The notes beneath the pieces are model-generated. The model did not search any database. It was given only the letters and a program-made list of their open reading frames with translations, and was not told the origin of the DNA. This document shows, piece by piece, positions 1 through 8,871 of a DNA stretch of 64,000 nt (positions within the stretch are counted from its first letter, which is position 1; every line of letters begins with the position of its first letter). This DNA comes from Emticicia sp. C21 (GTDB lineage: Bacteria > Bacteroidota > Bacteroidia > Cytophagales > Spirosomataceae). The DNA lies in NCBI RefSeq assembly GCF_003418935.1, contig NZ_QVMT01000002.1:558001-622000 (forward strand), written 5' to 3'. Position numbers and translations under genes: made by a program.

Positions 1-1
1 A

Positions 2-373
2 ATAGGCCCACAGTCTCATTCGGTAGCAGGTTTATTTACGATCGAAGAATTTGTGACCTTGATTGCCTCTACAAAAGCCGTAATATCGGTCAATACCAGT
101 ACCATTCATATAGCTGCCGCTACCCGGACACCGGCCGTAGTTTTATATGCTTTAACTAACCCACAACACACTCCCTGGAAATCTCCACATATATTACTTA
201 CCTATTCGGTAAAAGAAGCCATCAGAAGTAAAAACGAGGTAGTCCGCTACGTATCAGAGCATCATCTGAATCAAGACCTCTCGTATCCATCTCCTGAAGA
301 AGTAGCAGATGCCCTAAAAGTAATTCTGCAAGGTGATGATAATAAAATCTTCTCCAGAAATACTGGTGTATAG
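2..373 (+). CDS. Glycosyltransferase family 9 (heptosyltransferase-like), C-terminal part
   Basis: This is the 3' end of a gene that enters the window already open; the frame has no stop from base 2 to the TAG at 371-373. The visible C-terminal part has the hallmark of GT9 ADP-heptose:LPS heptosyltransferases: a 'VISVNTSTIHIAAA' stretch followed by a hydrophobic strand and 'TNPQHTPW', which matches the family's nucleotide-sugar binding loop (D/N-T-G/S-x-x-H-x-A-A-A). Such enzymes add heptose or related sugars to lipopolysaccharide or glycans on the cytoplasmic face of the inner membrane. The acceptor cannot be told from this fragment. A GTG at 53 is only an internal valine. A strong hairpin terminator follows at 407-441. 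Confidence 0.8.
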   Translation: MGPQSHSVAGLFTIEEFVTLIASTKAVISVNTSTIHIAAATRTPAVVLYALTNPQHTPWKSPHILLTYSVKEAIRSKNEVVRYVSEHHLNQDLSYPSPEEVADALKVILQGDDNKIFSRNTGV

Positions 374-406
374 TTATATCGTTTTTCTCGCACAAAAATA
401 AGATAA

Positions 407-441
407 CAAAAAGGGATATGAAGTAATCATATCCCTTTTTG
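407..441. terminator. Bidirectional hairpin terminator
   Basis: A perfect 15-bp inverted repeat (407-421 and 427-441) with a 5-nt loop, A-rich on the left arm and ending in CTTTTTG on the right. It sits between the GT9 gene (plus) and the membrane-protein gene (minus), which converge, so it can end both transcripts. Confidence 0.85.
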
Positions 442-458
442 TAGAAATCCAAACCGTT

Positions 459-953
459 TTAAACATGTATGAATTGTTTAGCCAGTATGATAATCCAGGT
501 AATCATAAATACTATTGGTAATATCCAAACTGAAAATACCTCCATCATTTTTACATTCTTTCCAGCGTCAATCGGTGGATAGTTTTCGTCGAACTGACCA
601 GATAAATCAAATTTCTTTTGTAATGAATGCATACTGATACTTCGGGCAATAACGCCAAAAAAAATGCAGATACAAGCAACTAAGGCAGCCGATGGAATCA
701 GCCACAAAAGTAAGTCCTGTTGGCCAGCGAATATGGGGCTTTTGGCCTCTTTGGGTGCATTGGCTACACTTGCATAGCCACCAAAGAAAAATGATTGAGA
801 GATAGCTAACCAAATGGTGCGCTGGTTCAGAATATTATGTTCATCGACAATGTGTTGCCGGAACTGCTTATAAAAATCCTCCCAGGGGACAGGTTTTCTT
901 ACTGGCGGCAGAACGCGCCTTTTGTCTAAGTGAGTAACTTCGTTTTCTAACAT
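459..953 (-). CDS. Hypothetical membrane protein, three predicted membrane segments
   Basis: Family not recognised. From the ATG at 953 the product has 164 residues: a basic, proline-containing N-terminal part with a 'DEHNILNQRT' helix, a first hydrophobic segment at about 46-62, a second at about 81-104, a soluble stretch, and a third at about 138-158. The frame stays open to a TTG at 995, which would add 'MRKHFFITTLLFTV'; I prefer the ATG because the upstream start is non-standard and neither start has a clear ribosome site. It stands alone, converging with the GT9 gene. The N-terminal segment before the first hydrophobic stretch loosely recalls small bacterial effector-type membrane proteins, but this is not strong enough to name a family. 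Confidence 0.6.
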   Translation of the reverse strand: MLENEVTHLDKRRVLPPVRKPVPWEDFYKQFRQHIVDEHNILNQRTIWLAISQSFFFGGYASVANAPKEAKSPIFAGQQDLLLWLIPSAALVACICIFFGVIARSISMHSLQKKFDLSGQFDENYPPIDAGKNVKMMEVFSVWILPIVFMITWIIILAKQFIHV

Positions 954-1026
954 GACAGTAAATAATAAAGTTGTGATGAAAAAATGTTTTCTCAATTGTT
1001 ATAAATTGAGATATATAATCAGATAA

Positions 1027-2187
1027 TTAAGGTACCATATTACAATTCAATTTAAACATACTTATATCATGGTCTTGCTCGAATATATTGATGGCAAAAG
1101 TGACTGTTTGTTGATTGTTTACTATAGTATCAAAGTATTCTCCCATGGTTGCATTGCCTCCTGCTCGGTTATAAGTAAGTCTGATAGGCGCATTGATGCT
1201 ACCCTCTGTCAGGTTCTTAAATTCTACTATGTAAGTACCATATGGCAGAAATCTTTGAGACTCTTTCGGATGATTATTTCCTCTCTCGTTTGGAATAAAA
1301 GTAGGATGAAAACCGCCTTTAGTATCTTTACAAAACATGACTACATTTCCTTGTGAGTCTTTGATAGTATATTCAATTTTACAGATAACCTGGTTATATT
1401 CAGGGTGCTGTATATCAATACCTGCACGGGCATTAATTGCATGCGTTGGCAAATCAATGGTAGAATACCCATTGGCTTGTATAACCCATTCGCCGGTTGG
1501 ATAATTATACTGATTTGTTTTACCATAAAACCAGAATTCATTTTCACCGCCCGGCATTTGAGTAAGCAGTCCCGTATAAGTATCAGTGGCTAATGGATAG
1601 GCCTTTGACAGACCAATCAATAAGTTTTTGGGAGGGTGTAAAAGTAACCCCTGACTGGTTTTAATAGTTATCTCATTTGATATCGGCTTGCTTTCTATAT
1701 TACCAGGGGGTACCCAGTCATTGGGCTTAGGAGTTACAACCGGTGGAACATTTACTACCACATTATTACCAGAACCGGAAGTATTTGTACTACCTGTATT
1801 ATTTGGTGGCTGGCTACTATTGCTGGTATTATTTATAGGAGGATTAACAGGAACCAGAGCGATTGGTATATGTAGGGTATCAGCTTTATTACGATGAAAT
1901 ATTTTAGAAACTGTTACTCCCGTATAAATGCCAAGACTATCTGAATGTTTATGAGAGCCGATGCTGTCTAGTACTTTATCTGCATTCTTACCTGCTTTTA
2001 AGTTTACAGTATCTTTTATTGCTTTCTCTCTTAATTTTTTCGAAAGGCTTTCGCTGTTACTTAATGCTTCAGGATTTAGAGCCAATTCGGATTTACTACA
2101 AGATTGCGCGATGCATCCTGTCAGACATAGCATAAGGAAAGGTTTATGCCAGATGCTCTTTTCAGTAAAAGTTGTAGAAAGTTTCAT
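1027..2187 (-). CDS. Putative lipoprotein with Asn/Pro/Ser-rich linker
   Basis: The start is set at the ATG at 2187, which gives a 386-residue protein with a clean lipoprotein signal: basic residues, a hydrophobic core and a lipobox LTGC with the lipidated cysteine at residue 25. An upstream in-frame start at 2253 would put 22 residues before the signal and is unlikely. After the signal comes a polar helical stretch, then a low-complexity linker rich in Asn, Pro, Ser and Gly (about residues 110-155), then a C-terminal beta-rich domain of about 200 residues with no motif I recognise. The layout suggests an outer-membrane-anchored protein whose C-terminal domain is held away from the surface by the linker. 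Function unknown. Confidence 0.65.
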   Translation of the reverse strand: MKLSTTFTEKSIWHKPFLMLCLTGCIAQSCSKSELALNPEALSNSESLSKKLREKAIKDTVNLKAGKNADKVLDSIGSHKHSDSLGIYTGVTVSKIFHRNKADTLHIPIALVPVNPPINNTSNSSQPPNNTGSTNTSGSGNNVVVNVPPVVTPKPNDWVPPGNIESKPISNEITIKTSQGLLLHPPKNLLIGLSKAYPLATDTYTGLLTQMPGGENEFWFYGKTNQYNYPTGEWVIQANGYSTIDLPTHAINARAGIDIQHPEYNQVICKIEYTIKDSQGNVVMFCKDTKGGFHPTFIPNERGNNHPKESQRFLPYGTYIVEFKNLTEGSINAPIRLTYNRAGGNATMGEYFDTIVNNQQTVTFAINIFEQDHDISMFKLNCNMVP

Positions 2188-2800
2188 GAGTGCAAAAATT
2201 GTCTGGATTTTAATAGGTATACACCTGATGTCGAGCTGATTGTGCGCAATCAACTTTGGAAAAGACTTTTATTTGTTATGTAGAAATAAGCCAAAAATGC
2301 TGAAGACAACATTATAATTAAGCACACTTAAGTACCTCCCTATCAATCACAGCATACTATGTTTTAGTCAAAGCTCAAAACTTAAAAGAATATTATTCCC
2401 ATTACCTGCGCTGCCCTTTCTGTCACTATAAAATAGGGCCTTTATATACATTTGCTTTTAGTATATACCTCAATACTTGTACCATTGATTTAATAAGAAT
2501 GATGAGGAAAGAAATACCAGATATACAAAACATGCATTCTCAGGTAATTTTTGTTTACTGAAATTGATGTGTAATAATATCCTGAAGAGTATAGGCAAAT
2601 AAGGATATATGTTGCTTATATACCTCACTATTATCTGTAAACGCGATATTTTAATGAAAAAAAATCATGGGAACCAATTCTACATTTTGAGTGACGAATT
2701 ACGCAGGTGATTTGGGTATAGTTTTTTTACCTTTACTAACAGAGCAGCAGAATATCTGGCTGATAGTGATTAAAAAGTTCTTCATGAAAAATATTTACAA
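2188..2800. other. Intergenic region between divergent genes
   Basis: About 610 bases of AT-rich DNA between the lipoprotein gene (minus) and the GH1-RmlD gene (plus). No open frame with protein-like composition, no long inverted repeat and no perfect TAnnTTTG box was seen. It must hold the promoters of both divergent genes; T-rich stretches near 2718-2735 are the likeliest place for the plus-strand one, but no assignment is made. Confidence 0.4.
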
Positions 2801-4969
2801 ATGTCGATTAAAGAAACTAAGTTGTTTGCGCCCGAAGTCTGGGCTGGTATAGAGTGTAGCTATAATAGAGTTAATCATCATTTTCTCGATCAGTTACAAT
2901 TAAGTAATCATTATGCCCGACCTGATGATATAGAACAGTTTGCAAAGCTGGGTATTAAAGCATTGCATTATCCGGTTTTGTGGGAAAAACACGAAACTCA
3001 ACAGAATGGTCCTATTAACTGGGATTGGGCCACCTTGCAACTCAACAAAATTCGGTCATATAATATTACGCCTATTGTAAGTTTACTGCATCATGGCTGT
3101 GGCCCCTCTTTTACTCATTTATTAGATGATGAATTTGCTGTGGGATTAAGCAGATTTGCCCGAAAAGTAGCTGATCGTTTTCCCTGGGTTACTTATTACA
3201 AGCCTGTGAATGAGCCCCTCACCACAGCTCGCTTTTCTGGTTTGTATGGATTGTGGCATCCGCATGCTAAAGATAATTTTGCGTTTGCTACTATATTGTT
3301 TAATGAATTGAAGGCGGTGGTGCTATCAATGGAAGAGATAAGAAAGGTTAATCCGGATGCAAAACTGATTCAGACAGAAGACCTGAGTAAAACCTATAGT
3401 ACGCCATCACTCCAGTACCAGGCAGATTTTGAAAATAACCGTCGCTGGCTTACTTATGATATACTCATGGGTAAGCTAGACAGATACCATCCTCTGTGGG
3501 ATTTTTTTACAGGCTTAGGGATTCCTCTTAAAACATTGCAATTTTTCTTAGAAAGGCCTTGCTGTCCTGATTTGTTGGGGGTAAATCATTACGTAACATC
3601 AGAGCGGTATCTGGATGATAATCTTTCACTTTATCCGGCACATTTACATGGGGGAAATGGTGTACATAGATATGTTGATGTGGAAGCCATAAGAATTAAT
3701 CATGGTCAGCCAAGTGGTTTGAAAGTTTTAATAGAAGAATTATATCAACGTTATAAAATTGATATAGCTATTACAGAAGTGCATTTGCATTGTACACGAG
3801 AAGAACAAATGCGTTGGATGCAATCTGTATGGAATATCTGTCTTGAACTTAACCAAAGTGGAACGCCTATTAAAGCCTTTACGGTATGGGCATTGTTAGG
3901 TGCTTATGGTTGGAATAAATTATTAACTCAACCCGATGGCGATTATGAATCGGGTATATTTGATTTACGTTCGCCCAAACCTCGCCCAACAGCATTAGCC
4001 ACGATGGTTAATTCACTTGCCAATAATCAGACTTTTCAGCATCCGGTTCTGCAAGAAAAAGGTTGGTGGGAAAAGGAGTCACGTTTTATCCACGCACACG
4101 ATAGAAATGGTTCTATTTATACCTCAACGCCCGCTTCTCAACCCTTATTAATTATTGGGAAAAATGGAAATCTCGGCAAGGCTTTTCGCTTGATTTGTCA
4201 ACAACGGGGGCTTCATTATTATGCACTAGACCGTCAGGAAATGGATTTATGCGATGAAACCTCTATTGAACAGGTATTAAGGCATTATCAGCCCTGGGCA
4301 GTAGTAAATGCTGCCGGTTACTCACATGTAGACCAGGCTGAATCGGAGCCACAGAAATGTTTTAATGACAATGTAATAGGGGTGCAGAATCTTAGCCGTG
4401 CTTGCCAGGCTGGCGGTATTAAGTTACTAACTTTTTCGTCGGCTATGGTATTTGATGGCATTAAAGAAAAGGCTTACCTAGAAAGCGATAAAGTATCGCC
4501 ACTGAATGTATATGGCAGAAGTAAAGTTGCAGCTGAAAAAATAGCTTTAGACTCGGGCTGCGATGCGCTGGTTATCAGAAGCAGTCTTTTCTTTAGCGCA
4601 TGGGAGCCAGAGAATATTATTAATAAAATACGGCTTACATTAGAAAATGGACAAACTGCGTTTTTTCCTGATGATATTTTTGTTTCGCCCACTTACTTGC
4701 CTGATCTGGTAAATGTGTCTTTGGATTTACTGGTAGATAATGAGTGTGGTATCTGGCATCTGGCTAATCAGGGAGAAACTAGCTGGCAGCAGTTTGCGCA
4801 TGAAATTGCAGACAGGATGGGTATTCATACAGATTTTGTCAGTAAGCATAATGCGGAATCATTTGACTGGAAAGCCCCCAGACCCCAACGTAGTGTATTG
4901 AGTAGTGAAAGAGGGATATTTTTACCAACTTTGTCTCATGCCTTAGATGCTTATTTTAGTAGTATTTAA
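2801..4969 (+). CDS. Fusion of GH1-like glycosidase and dTDP-4-dehydrorhamnose reductase (RmlD) domains
   Basis: A 722-residue two-domain protein. Residues about 8-405 form a GH1/clan GH-A-like barrel: 'KPVNEP' carries the acid/base Glu138 and 'AITEVH' the probable nucleophile Glu326, followed by a 'FTVWALLGAYGWN' strand. Residues about 448-720 form an extended-SDR RmlD domain with the dinucleotide motif GKNGNLG (453-459), a 'FSSAMVFDG' strand and catalytic Tyr571-xxx-Lys575. RmlD reduces dTDP-4-keto-L-rhamnose to dTDP-L-rhamnose with NAD(P)H. No signal peptide is visible, so it acts in the cytoplasm. The gene is monocistronic and no other rhamnose-synthesis gene is in the window. Fusions of this kind occur in other bacteria, annotated as 'family 1 glycosylhydrolase/sugar nucleotide-binding'; the true substrate is unknown. 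Confidence 0.8.
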   Translation: MSIKETKLFAPEVWAGIECSYNRVNHHFLDQLQLSNHYARPDDIEQFAKLGIKALHYPVLWEKHETQQNGPINWDWATLQLNKIRSYNITPIVSLLHHGCGPSFTHLLDDEFAVGLSRFARKVADRFPWVTYYKPVNEPLTTARFSGLYGLWHPHAKDNFAFATILFNELKAVVLSMEEIRKVNPDAKLIQTEDLSKTYSTPSLQYQADFENNRRWLTYDILMGKLDRYHPLWDFFTGLGIPLKTLQFFLERPCCPDLLGVNHYVTSERYLDDNLSLYPAHLHGGNGVHRYVDVEAIRINHGQPSGLKVLIEELYQRYKIDIAITEVHLHCTREEQMRWMQSVWNICLELNQSGTPIKAFTVWALLGAYGWNKLLTQPDGDYESGIFDLRSPKPRPTALATMVNSLANNQTFQHPVLQEKGWWEKESRFIHAHDRNGSIYTSTPASQPLLIIGKNGNLGKAFRLICQQRGLHYYALDRQEMDLCDETSIEQVLRHYQPWAVVNAAGYSHVDQAESEPQKCFNDNVIGVQNLSRACQAGGIKLLTFSSAMVFDGIKEKAYLESDKVSPLNVYGRSKVAAEKIALDSGCDALVIRSSLFFSAWEPENIINKIRLTLENGQTAFFPDDIFVSPTYLPDLVNVSLDLLVDNECGIWHLANQGETSWQQFAHEIADRMGIHTDFVSKHNAESFDWKAPRPQRSVLSSERGIFLPTLSHALDAYFSSI

Positions 4970-4983
4970 TACAATAATAAGTC

Positions 4984-5382
4984 TTATTCTAAAATCGGTA
5001 AAACTACCTGGCAGCTATGCTGATTAAAATCGAGCATAAAGACGGCATTGCCTGTTGTATCTGGTGAGCCAGATACTGTATAGGTCAGAAGTCCACCTCG
5101 GGAAACCAGCGTATTATTCTTTAAAGTGGCCAACAATCCTTTTACACCTGTGGATTCAATCGTATTTTCGGTTTCAAGAGCTATTGGTTTCTCTGCTACA
5201 TAAGGAACAGTAAATGTTCCCATATAAGTTGTTCCTCTGATAAGAGTCACAGAAAGCTTCGCATCCGGACAAGGGGGATTAACAACTGCGGGACTCACCA
5301 CAAAGTCGTTTTTGCTACACCCCTGAAAAATTATAGAAATGGCTAAAAGTACAATTATTAGCTCTATTTGCCGTGTGTTCAT
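4984..5382 (-). CDS. Small lipoprotein with one Bacteroidota repeat-type beta-sandwich domain
   Basis: From the ATG at 5382 the product has 132 residues, with a lipoprotein signal ending in 'IIFQGC' (lipidated Cys22). The rest looks like one copy of the beta-domain repeated in many large Bacteroidota surface proteins: 'VPYVAEKPIALET', a 'TGVKGLLATL' strand, 'GLLTYTVSGSPDTTGNAVF' and a final Cys-containing strand. Family membership is from memory of that pattern. In-frame starts at 5433 and 5418 exist, but the first lies directly against the hairpin at 5438-5484, so the internal start is preferred. It converges with the GH1-RmlD gene 14 bp away. Role unknown; surface anchoring is inferred from the signal. 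Confidence 0.6.
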   Translation of the reverse strand: MNTRQIELIIVLLAISIIFQGCSKNDFVVSPAVVNPPCPDAKLSVTLIRGTTYMGTFTVPYVAEKPIALETENTIESTGVKGLLATLKNNTLVSRGGLLTYTVSGSPDTTGNAVFMLDFNQHSCQVVLPILE

Positions 5383-5437
5383 AAAAAGAGCATTTATTCG
5401 GATTGACAAACATTTCATGGTTATTGACTCCATATTG

Positions 5438-5484
5438 AAAGTATTATAAAGGCACTGTTAACAACAGTGCCTTTATAATACTTT
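5438..5484. terminator. Long perfect hairpin terminator downstream of glf
   Basis: A perfect 22-bp inverted repeat (5438-5459 and 5463-5484) with a 3-nt loop. Each arm ends in AAAG/CTTT. It lies 56 bp past the stop of glf on the minus strand and just before the next minus-strand gene, so it most likely ends the glycosyltransferase-glf transcript. Confidence 0.8.
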
Positions 5485-5539
5485 TATTTTGCTTCATCAG
5501 TGATATGACCTTACTTTAAGGGAACTTTTAGAAGCTAAA

Positions 5540-6724
5540 TCAGCCTTTAAAAACAGGACTGCCGATTTTCGGAACAGCAGAGCCATTGACTTTAGTCTTA
5601 TTCGCTTTTGGTACTGCCAAATCTCTAAGTGTATCAATACCACTTAATTTTTTGTAAAGTGTCAGCGCCTGTGCTACTACCTGATCCATATTATAGTACT
5701 TATAGGTACCTAGTCTGCCCACAAAATGCACATTTGGCAATAGCTCTGTCATAGCTTTGTATTTCTGATATAACTCTGCATTTTCAGGCTTTGGCACCGG
5801 ATAATACGGGTCTCCATCCCAACAAGGATACTCATAGGTGATGCTTGTCTTTGTATGCTCTTGTCCGGTCAGATGCTTGTATTCGGTTATTCTTGTAAAG
5901 TTCTCCGAATTCGGATAATTCACTACTGCAACTGGTTGTAGTTGAGGCATATCTAATGTAGTATGCTCGAAGCACAAAGAACGATACGGGAGCTTCCCAT
6001 AACAATAGTCGAAATACTCATCTACTGGTCCGGTATAAATAACCTGATCGTAATCAAAAAAGTCTTTTACATCAGCAAAGTTGGTATTGAGCATAATATG
6101 AATATTCGGATGATTGAGCATGTTCTCAAACATACGTGTATAGCCTAACAATGGCATAAACTGAAACTCGTCGGTGAAATACCTGTCATCCTGGTTTGTA
6201 CGCGTAGGGATTCTGGAAGTAACCATTTTATCTAACTCCGAAGGGTCACAATCCCACTGTTTACGGGTATAACCTCTAAAAAATTTCTCATACAAATCTC
6301 GTCCTATCTGACTTACCACCACATCTTCTGATGTACGAATCTCATCTTTTTTCTCGCCGACTTCTTCAAAATATTTAGCCAACTCTTCGCTGGTAAAGTT
6401 GCGGTTGTACAATTTGTTAACTGTATCCAGATTGATAGGGATAGGCAAGAGCTTATCATCTACAGAAGCCAGCACCCGGTGTTCGTACTCACGCCATTTA
6501 GTAAATTGAGAAAGATAATTAAAAACCTCAGCAGAGTTGGTATGGAAAATATGTGGCCCATATTTATGGATCAATATTCCGTCTTCATTGTAGAAATCAT
6601 AAGCATTACCTCCAATATGATTTCTTTTGTCCAGTAATAATACTTTTTTGCCACTTTGAGAAGCTAAACGTTCGGCCAATACACTCCCTGCAAAGCCTGC
6701 ACCCACGATAACGTAATCGAACAT
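5540..6724 (-). CDS. glf: UDP-galactopyranose mutase
   Basis: A 394-residue flavoprotein that interconverts UDP-galactopyranose and UDP-galactofuranose, the activated furanose used in surface glycans. The N-terminus shows the FAD Rossmann motif GAGFAG (8-13) and 'DKRNHIGGNAYDF', both typical of Glf. Further on come 'GYTRKQWDCDP' and 'TSRIPTRTNQDDRYF', the substrate-binding region, and 'YPCWDGDPYYPVP' with 'GRLGTYKYYNMD', the conserved C-terminal FAD and substrate contacts. Length matches the family (about 370-400). The first ATG is used. It lies 27 bp downstream of a glycosyltransferase gene, and the two probably form an operon making and using UDP-Galf. A strong terminator follows. Confidence 0.95.
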   Translation of the reverse strand: MFDYVIVGAGFAGSVLAERLASQSGKKVLLLDKRNHIGGNAYDFYNEDGILIHKYGPHIFHTNSAEVFNYLSQFTKWREYEHRVLASVDDKLLPIPINLDTVNKLYNRNFTSEELAKYFEEVGEKKDEIRTSEDVVVSQIGRDLYEKFFRGYTRKQWDCDPSELDKMVTSRIPTRTNQDDRYFTDEFQFMPLLGYTRMFENMLNHPNIHIMLNTNFADVKDFFDYDQVIYTGPVDEYFDYCYGKLPYRSLCFEHTTLDMPQLQPVAVVNYPNSENFTRITEYKHLTGQEHTKTSITYEYPCWDGDPYYPVPKPENAELYQKYKAMTELLPNVHFVGRLGTYKYYNMDQVVAQALTLYKKLSGIDTLRDLAVPKANKTKVNGSAVPKIGSPVFKG

Positions 6725-6751
6725 AATTTAATAAAGTTTAAGTGTAGATAA

Positions 6752-7945
6752 TTAATTATCAGCAATCTGTTGTTTGATAAGATAAGTCATTTCGTCCCAG
6801 GTTTTATCCCAGGAAATATTTTGTAGATATGAATCAACTTCGGTTTTCCATGCTTCGTCACTTCCCTGTTTCAGAGCATATTCAATGGCCTTTTCAAATT
6901 CTTCCACGTTTCGTCCAATGCTTACTAACCCCTCTTCTTCATAAGGAACAATCACATCATGTATGGGTGTAGAAACCACCGGCTTTAATGCAGCCAGATA
7001 TTCAGGGGTTTTGGTAGGGCTGATAAAACGAGTCGATTCATTGAGAGCAAATAAAAGTAAAGCCACATCCCAACCACTTAAATAGACCGGTAATTCATTA
7101 TAGTTTTTCATACCTAAGTAATGAATGTTTTCTGCCCGGGGCAGTTCTTCCGGACTTATTTTAACCACTGGCCCTATAATTACAAAATGCCATTCTGGCT
7201 GGCGACTAGATAACTCACGAAGAAGCTCTATGTCAAAACGCTCGTCCACAACTCCATAAAAGCCTAACCTTGGATGTGGAATATCTTTTTGGTCTTCGGG
7301 CTCCGGCAGTAATTGTCGCCCTTGCATAAAGTGTTTTTTATCAATACTGCTCGGGAATGCATATACGTTAGAATGACGTTGCTTTTTAGCTTCATACAAG
7401 CTTCTCCCTCCGGTAAAAACCACATCTGCAGACGAAAAAAGAATTTTTTCCATATCGAGCAAATCTGAAGAGGCTCCTTTAAAGGCAGAAAGCTCATCCA
7501 TAGCATCGTAAACAATCACCCTGGGCATCAAATTAGCCGTGAATTTCAAAGCCATAGGCGTATAATACCACAACCCATAATCTTCTATTCTGAAATCAAA
7601 CATGAGCCTGGCAAGCATATCCTGTAATACTTTATTGATTTCTGCAGGATTAAACCCATGCGGAAGCTGAGGCACTACAATAAATAAAGTATCCGGATTT
7701 TCCTGTTGCCGAACGACTAACTCAGGCTTTTGAATATCACCTGAATAGATAGGTTCTTCTATAAAAAAAACACGCCAGTTTCTGGCAGCACGGCTCATTA
7801 AATGCTGCGGGCGCTGAAATACAAAATCCCATCGGAGGTGTGAAAAACACAAAAGACTTTCGATGTTATTCAAACTGTAAGTCAGTGCTTCCTGGCCCTC
7901 AATGTAATCCTCGGTGGGCTGTTCGATAAGAGAAAATTTATGCAT
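6752..7945 (-). CDS. Glycosyltransferase (GT4-like), partner of glf
   Basis: With the ATG at 7945 the protein has 397 residues. It begins with 'LLCFSHLRWDFVFQRPQHLM', typical of a GT-B glycosyltransferase subgroup whose N-terminal strand carries 'WDxVxQRPQ'. The second half has 'PRLGFYGVVDER' and 'HYLGMKNYNELPVYLSGWDVALL', followed by 'SPTKTPEYLAALKPVVST', the GT4-type donor-binding segment. The frame is open to 8107, but the extra 54 residues look random and hydrophobic, so they are left out. Being directly upstream of glf in one transcript, it may use UDP-galactofuranose; that is inference from position. It probably acts on the cytoplasmic face of the inner membrane during surface-glycan assembly. 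Confidence 0.8.
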   Translation of the reverse strand: MHKFSLIEQPTEDYIEGQEALTYSLNNIESLLCFSHLRWDFVFQRPQHLMSRAARNWRVFFIEEPIYSGDIQKPELVVRQQENPDTLFIVVPQLPHGFNPAEINKVLQDMLARLMFDFRIEDYGLWYYTPMALKFTANLMPRVIVYDAMDELSAFKGASSDLLDMEKILFSSADVVFTGGRSLYEAKKQRHSNVYAFPSSIDKKHFMQGRQLLPEPEDQKDIPHPRLGFYGVVDERFDIELLRELSSRQPEWHFVIIGPVVKISPEELPRAENIHYLGMKNYNELPVYLSGWDVALLLFALNESTRFISPTKTPEYLAALKPVVSTPIHDVIVPYEEEGLVSIGRNVEEFEKAIEYALKQGSDEAWKTEVDSYLQNISWDKTWDEMTYLIKQQIADN

Positions 7946-8462
7946 AATAAAAAGAAAAAGGTTATAGTCACCATTGGTTTCTATGAGCAAAAGAATTGTG
8001 CCGTAGCTTTTTTTATAGTTGACGAGGAATAAATGACTCATCAAATTAGAAATAGAGCTATGAATGAGTAAACTTATCAGTAAAATGGCGGGGCTAAAAA
8101 TACACAAGGCTAAATGAAGCTTTCTTCAGGACTATCAGGTAGATATAAAATGCCTCTTTTCTGGTTTTCAGGACAATTAAGAAGATTTTTTGATTTTAAA
8201 ATTTAAGTTGTTTAAGTGAAAAGAAACAAAAGGATTTCTATTACAAACTCGTAAAGAATATATCCGGTTTGGTATGTTATTTTCGGAGAGCTTGGTTATT
8301 AACCACGTCTAAAAAATGCCTCGCCAATTTGTATTCTGGGACAAATTTCACCCGTCGTTTTTTGTAAAGTAGTATCTGTTGGGGTGGAATAATGTTTTGG
8401 CAAAAGAGCTTGAGGATTACGAGTTCTCTCTCTTTTTATCAACTTTTAATTATTAAAAAATT
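7946..8462. other. Intergenic region, divergent
   Basis: About 520 bases between the glycosyltransferase (minus) and the small Gly/Ser-rich gene (plus). It holds short ORFs in several frames with random composition, and AT-rich DNA. Nothing recognisable apart from the promoters it must contain. Confidence 0.35.
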
Positions 8463-8627
8463 ATGGCAAATTCACAAGGCGGCCAAGGTGGCCAAAAGGA
8501 TTCCGGTAAAGGTGGTTCGCAAAGCTCAGGCAACAAAAGCAACGATTCAAAAAATTCAAATTCGGGTAACAGTGGTTCCCGCTCACAGGGCTCGCAAGGT
8601 TCACAAGGACAAGGCTCTAAAAAATAA
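8463..8627 (+). CDS. 54-residue Gly/Ser/Gln/Asn-rich hydrophilic protein
   Basis: A short frame from ATG 8463 to TAA 8625-8627, beginning 'MANSQGGQGGQKDSGKGG' and ending 'GSQGQGSKK'. The product is almost wholly Gly, Ser, Gln, Asn and Lys, with no hydrophobic core, so it is probably disordered. Strong composition bias, a clear ATG and a hairpin terminator right behind it (8659-8693) support a real gene rather than chance. Similar small hydrophilic, glycine-rich proteins are often stress-induced in bacteria, and the next gene is a DUF892 stress-type protein, which makes a stress role plausible but unproven. Longer frames overlapping it in other phases look like shadows. Confidence 0.6.
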   Translation: MANSQGGQGGQKDSGKGGSQSSGNKSNDSKNSNSGNSGSRSQGSQGSQGQGSKK

Positions 8628-8658
8628 GCTTTTGTCAAGGGTCTAAAGTTTGGAAGTT

Positions 8659-8693
8659 AAAAGGGGTGAAATTCATAAATTTTCACCCCTTTT
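8659..8693 (+). terminator. Hairpin terminator after the small Gly/Ser-rich gene
   Basis: A 13-bp perfect stem, AAAAGGGGTGAAA (8659-8671) pairing with 8681-8693, with a 9-nt loop and a T-rich tail. It separates the small gene from the DUF892 gene. Confidence 0.8.
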
Positions 8694-8871
8694 GATTTTG
8701 TGCGTAAAATTTAAAAAACTATTCTTGTAGAATTGGTTACCCGCCCTTTTTCGATAAATAGCAATTCTGCAATTTTGTCCCGATACCAAATTGCCATAAT
8801 TCCCCAAAACCAAGGTGGTATAACTTTTTCGTTTAAGAATGCATCCTCTTTTTATCAGATTTATTAAACAA

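Noticed and set aside
2188-2253. Earlier start for the Asn/Pro-rich lipoprotein
   Set aside because: It would place 22 residues before a good lipoprotein signal.
8392-8646. 84-codon plus-strand frame over the small Gly/Ser gene
   Set aside because: Different phase from the ATG frame, with odd Lys/Val/Ala content; it looks like an out-of-frame reading of the Gly/Ser gene.
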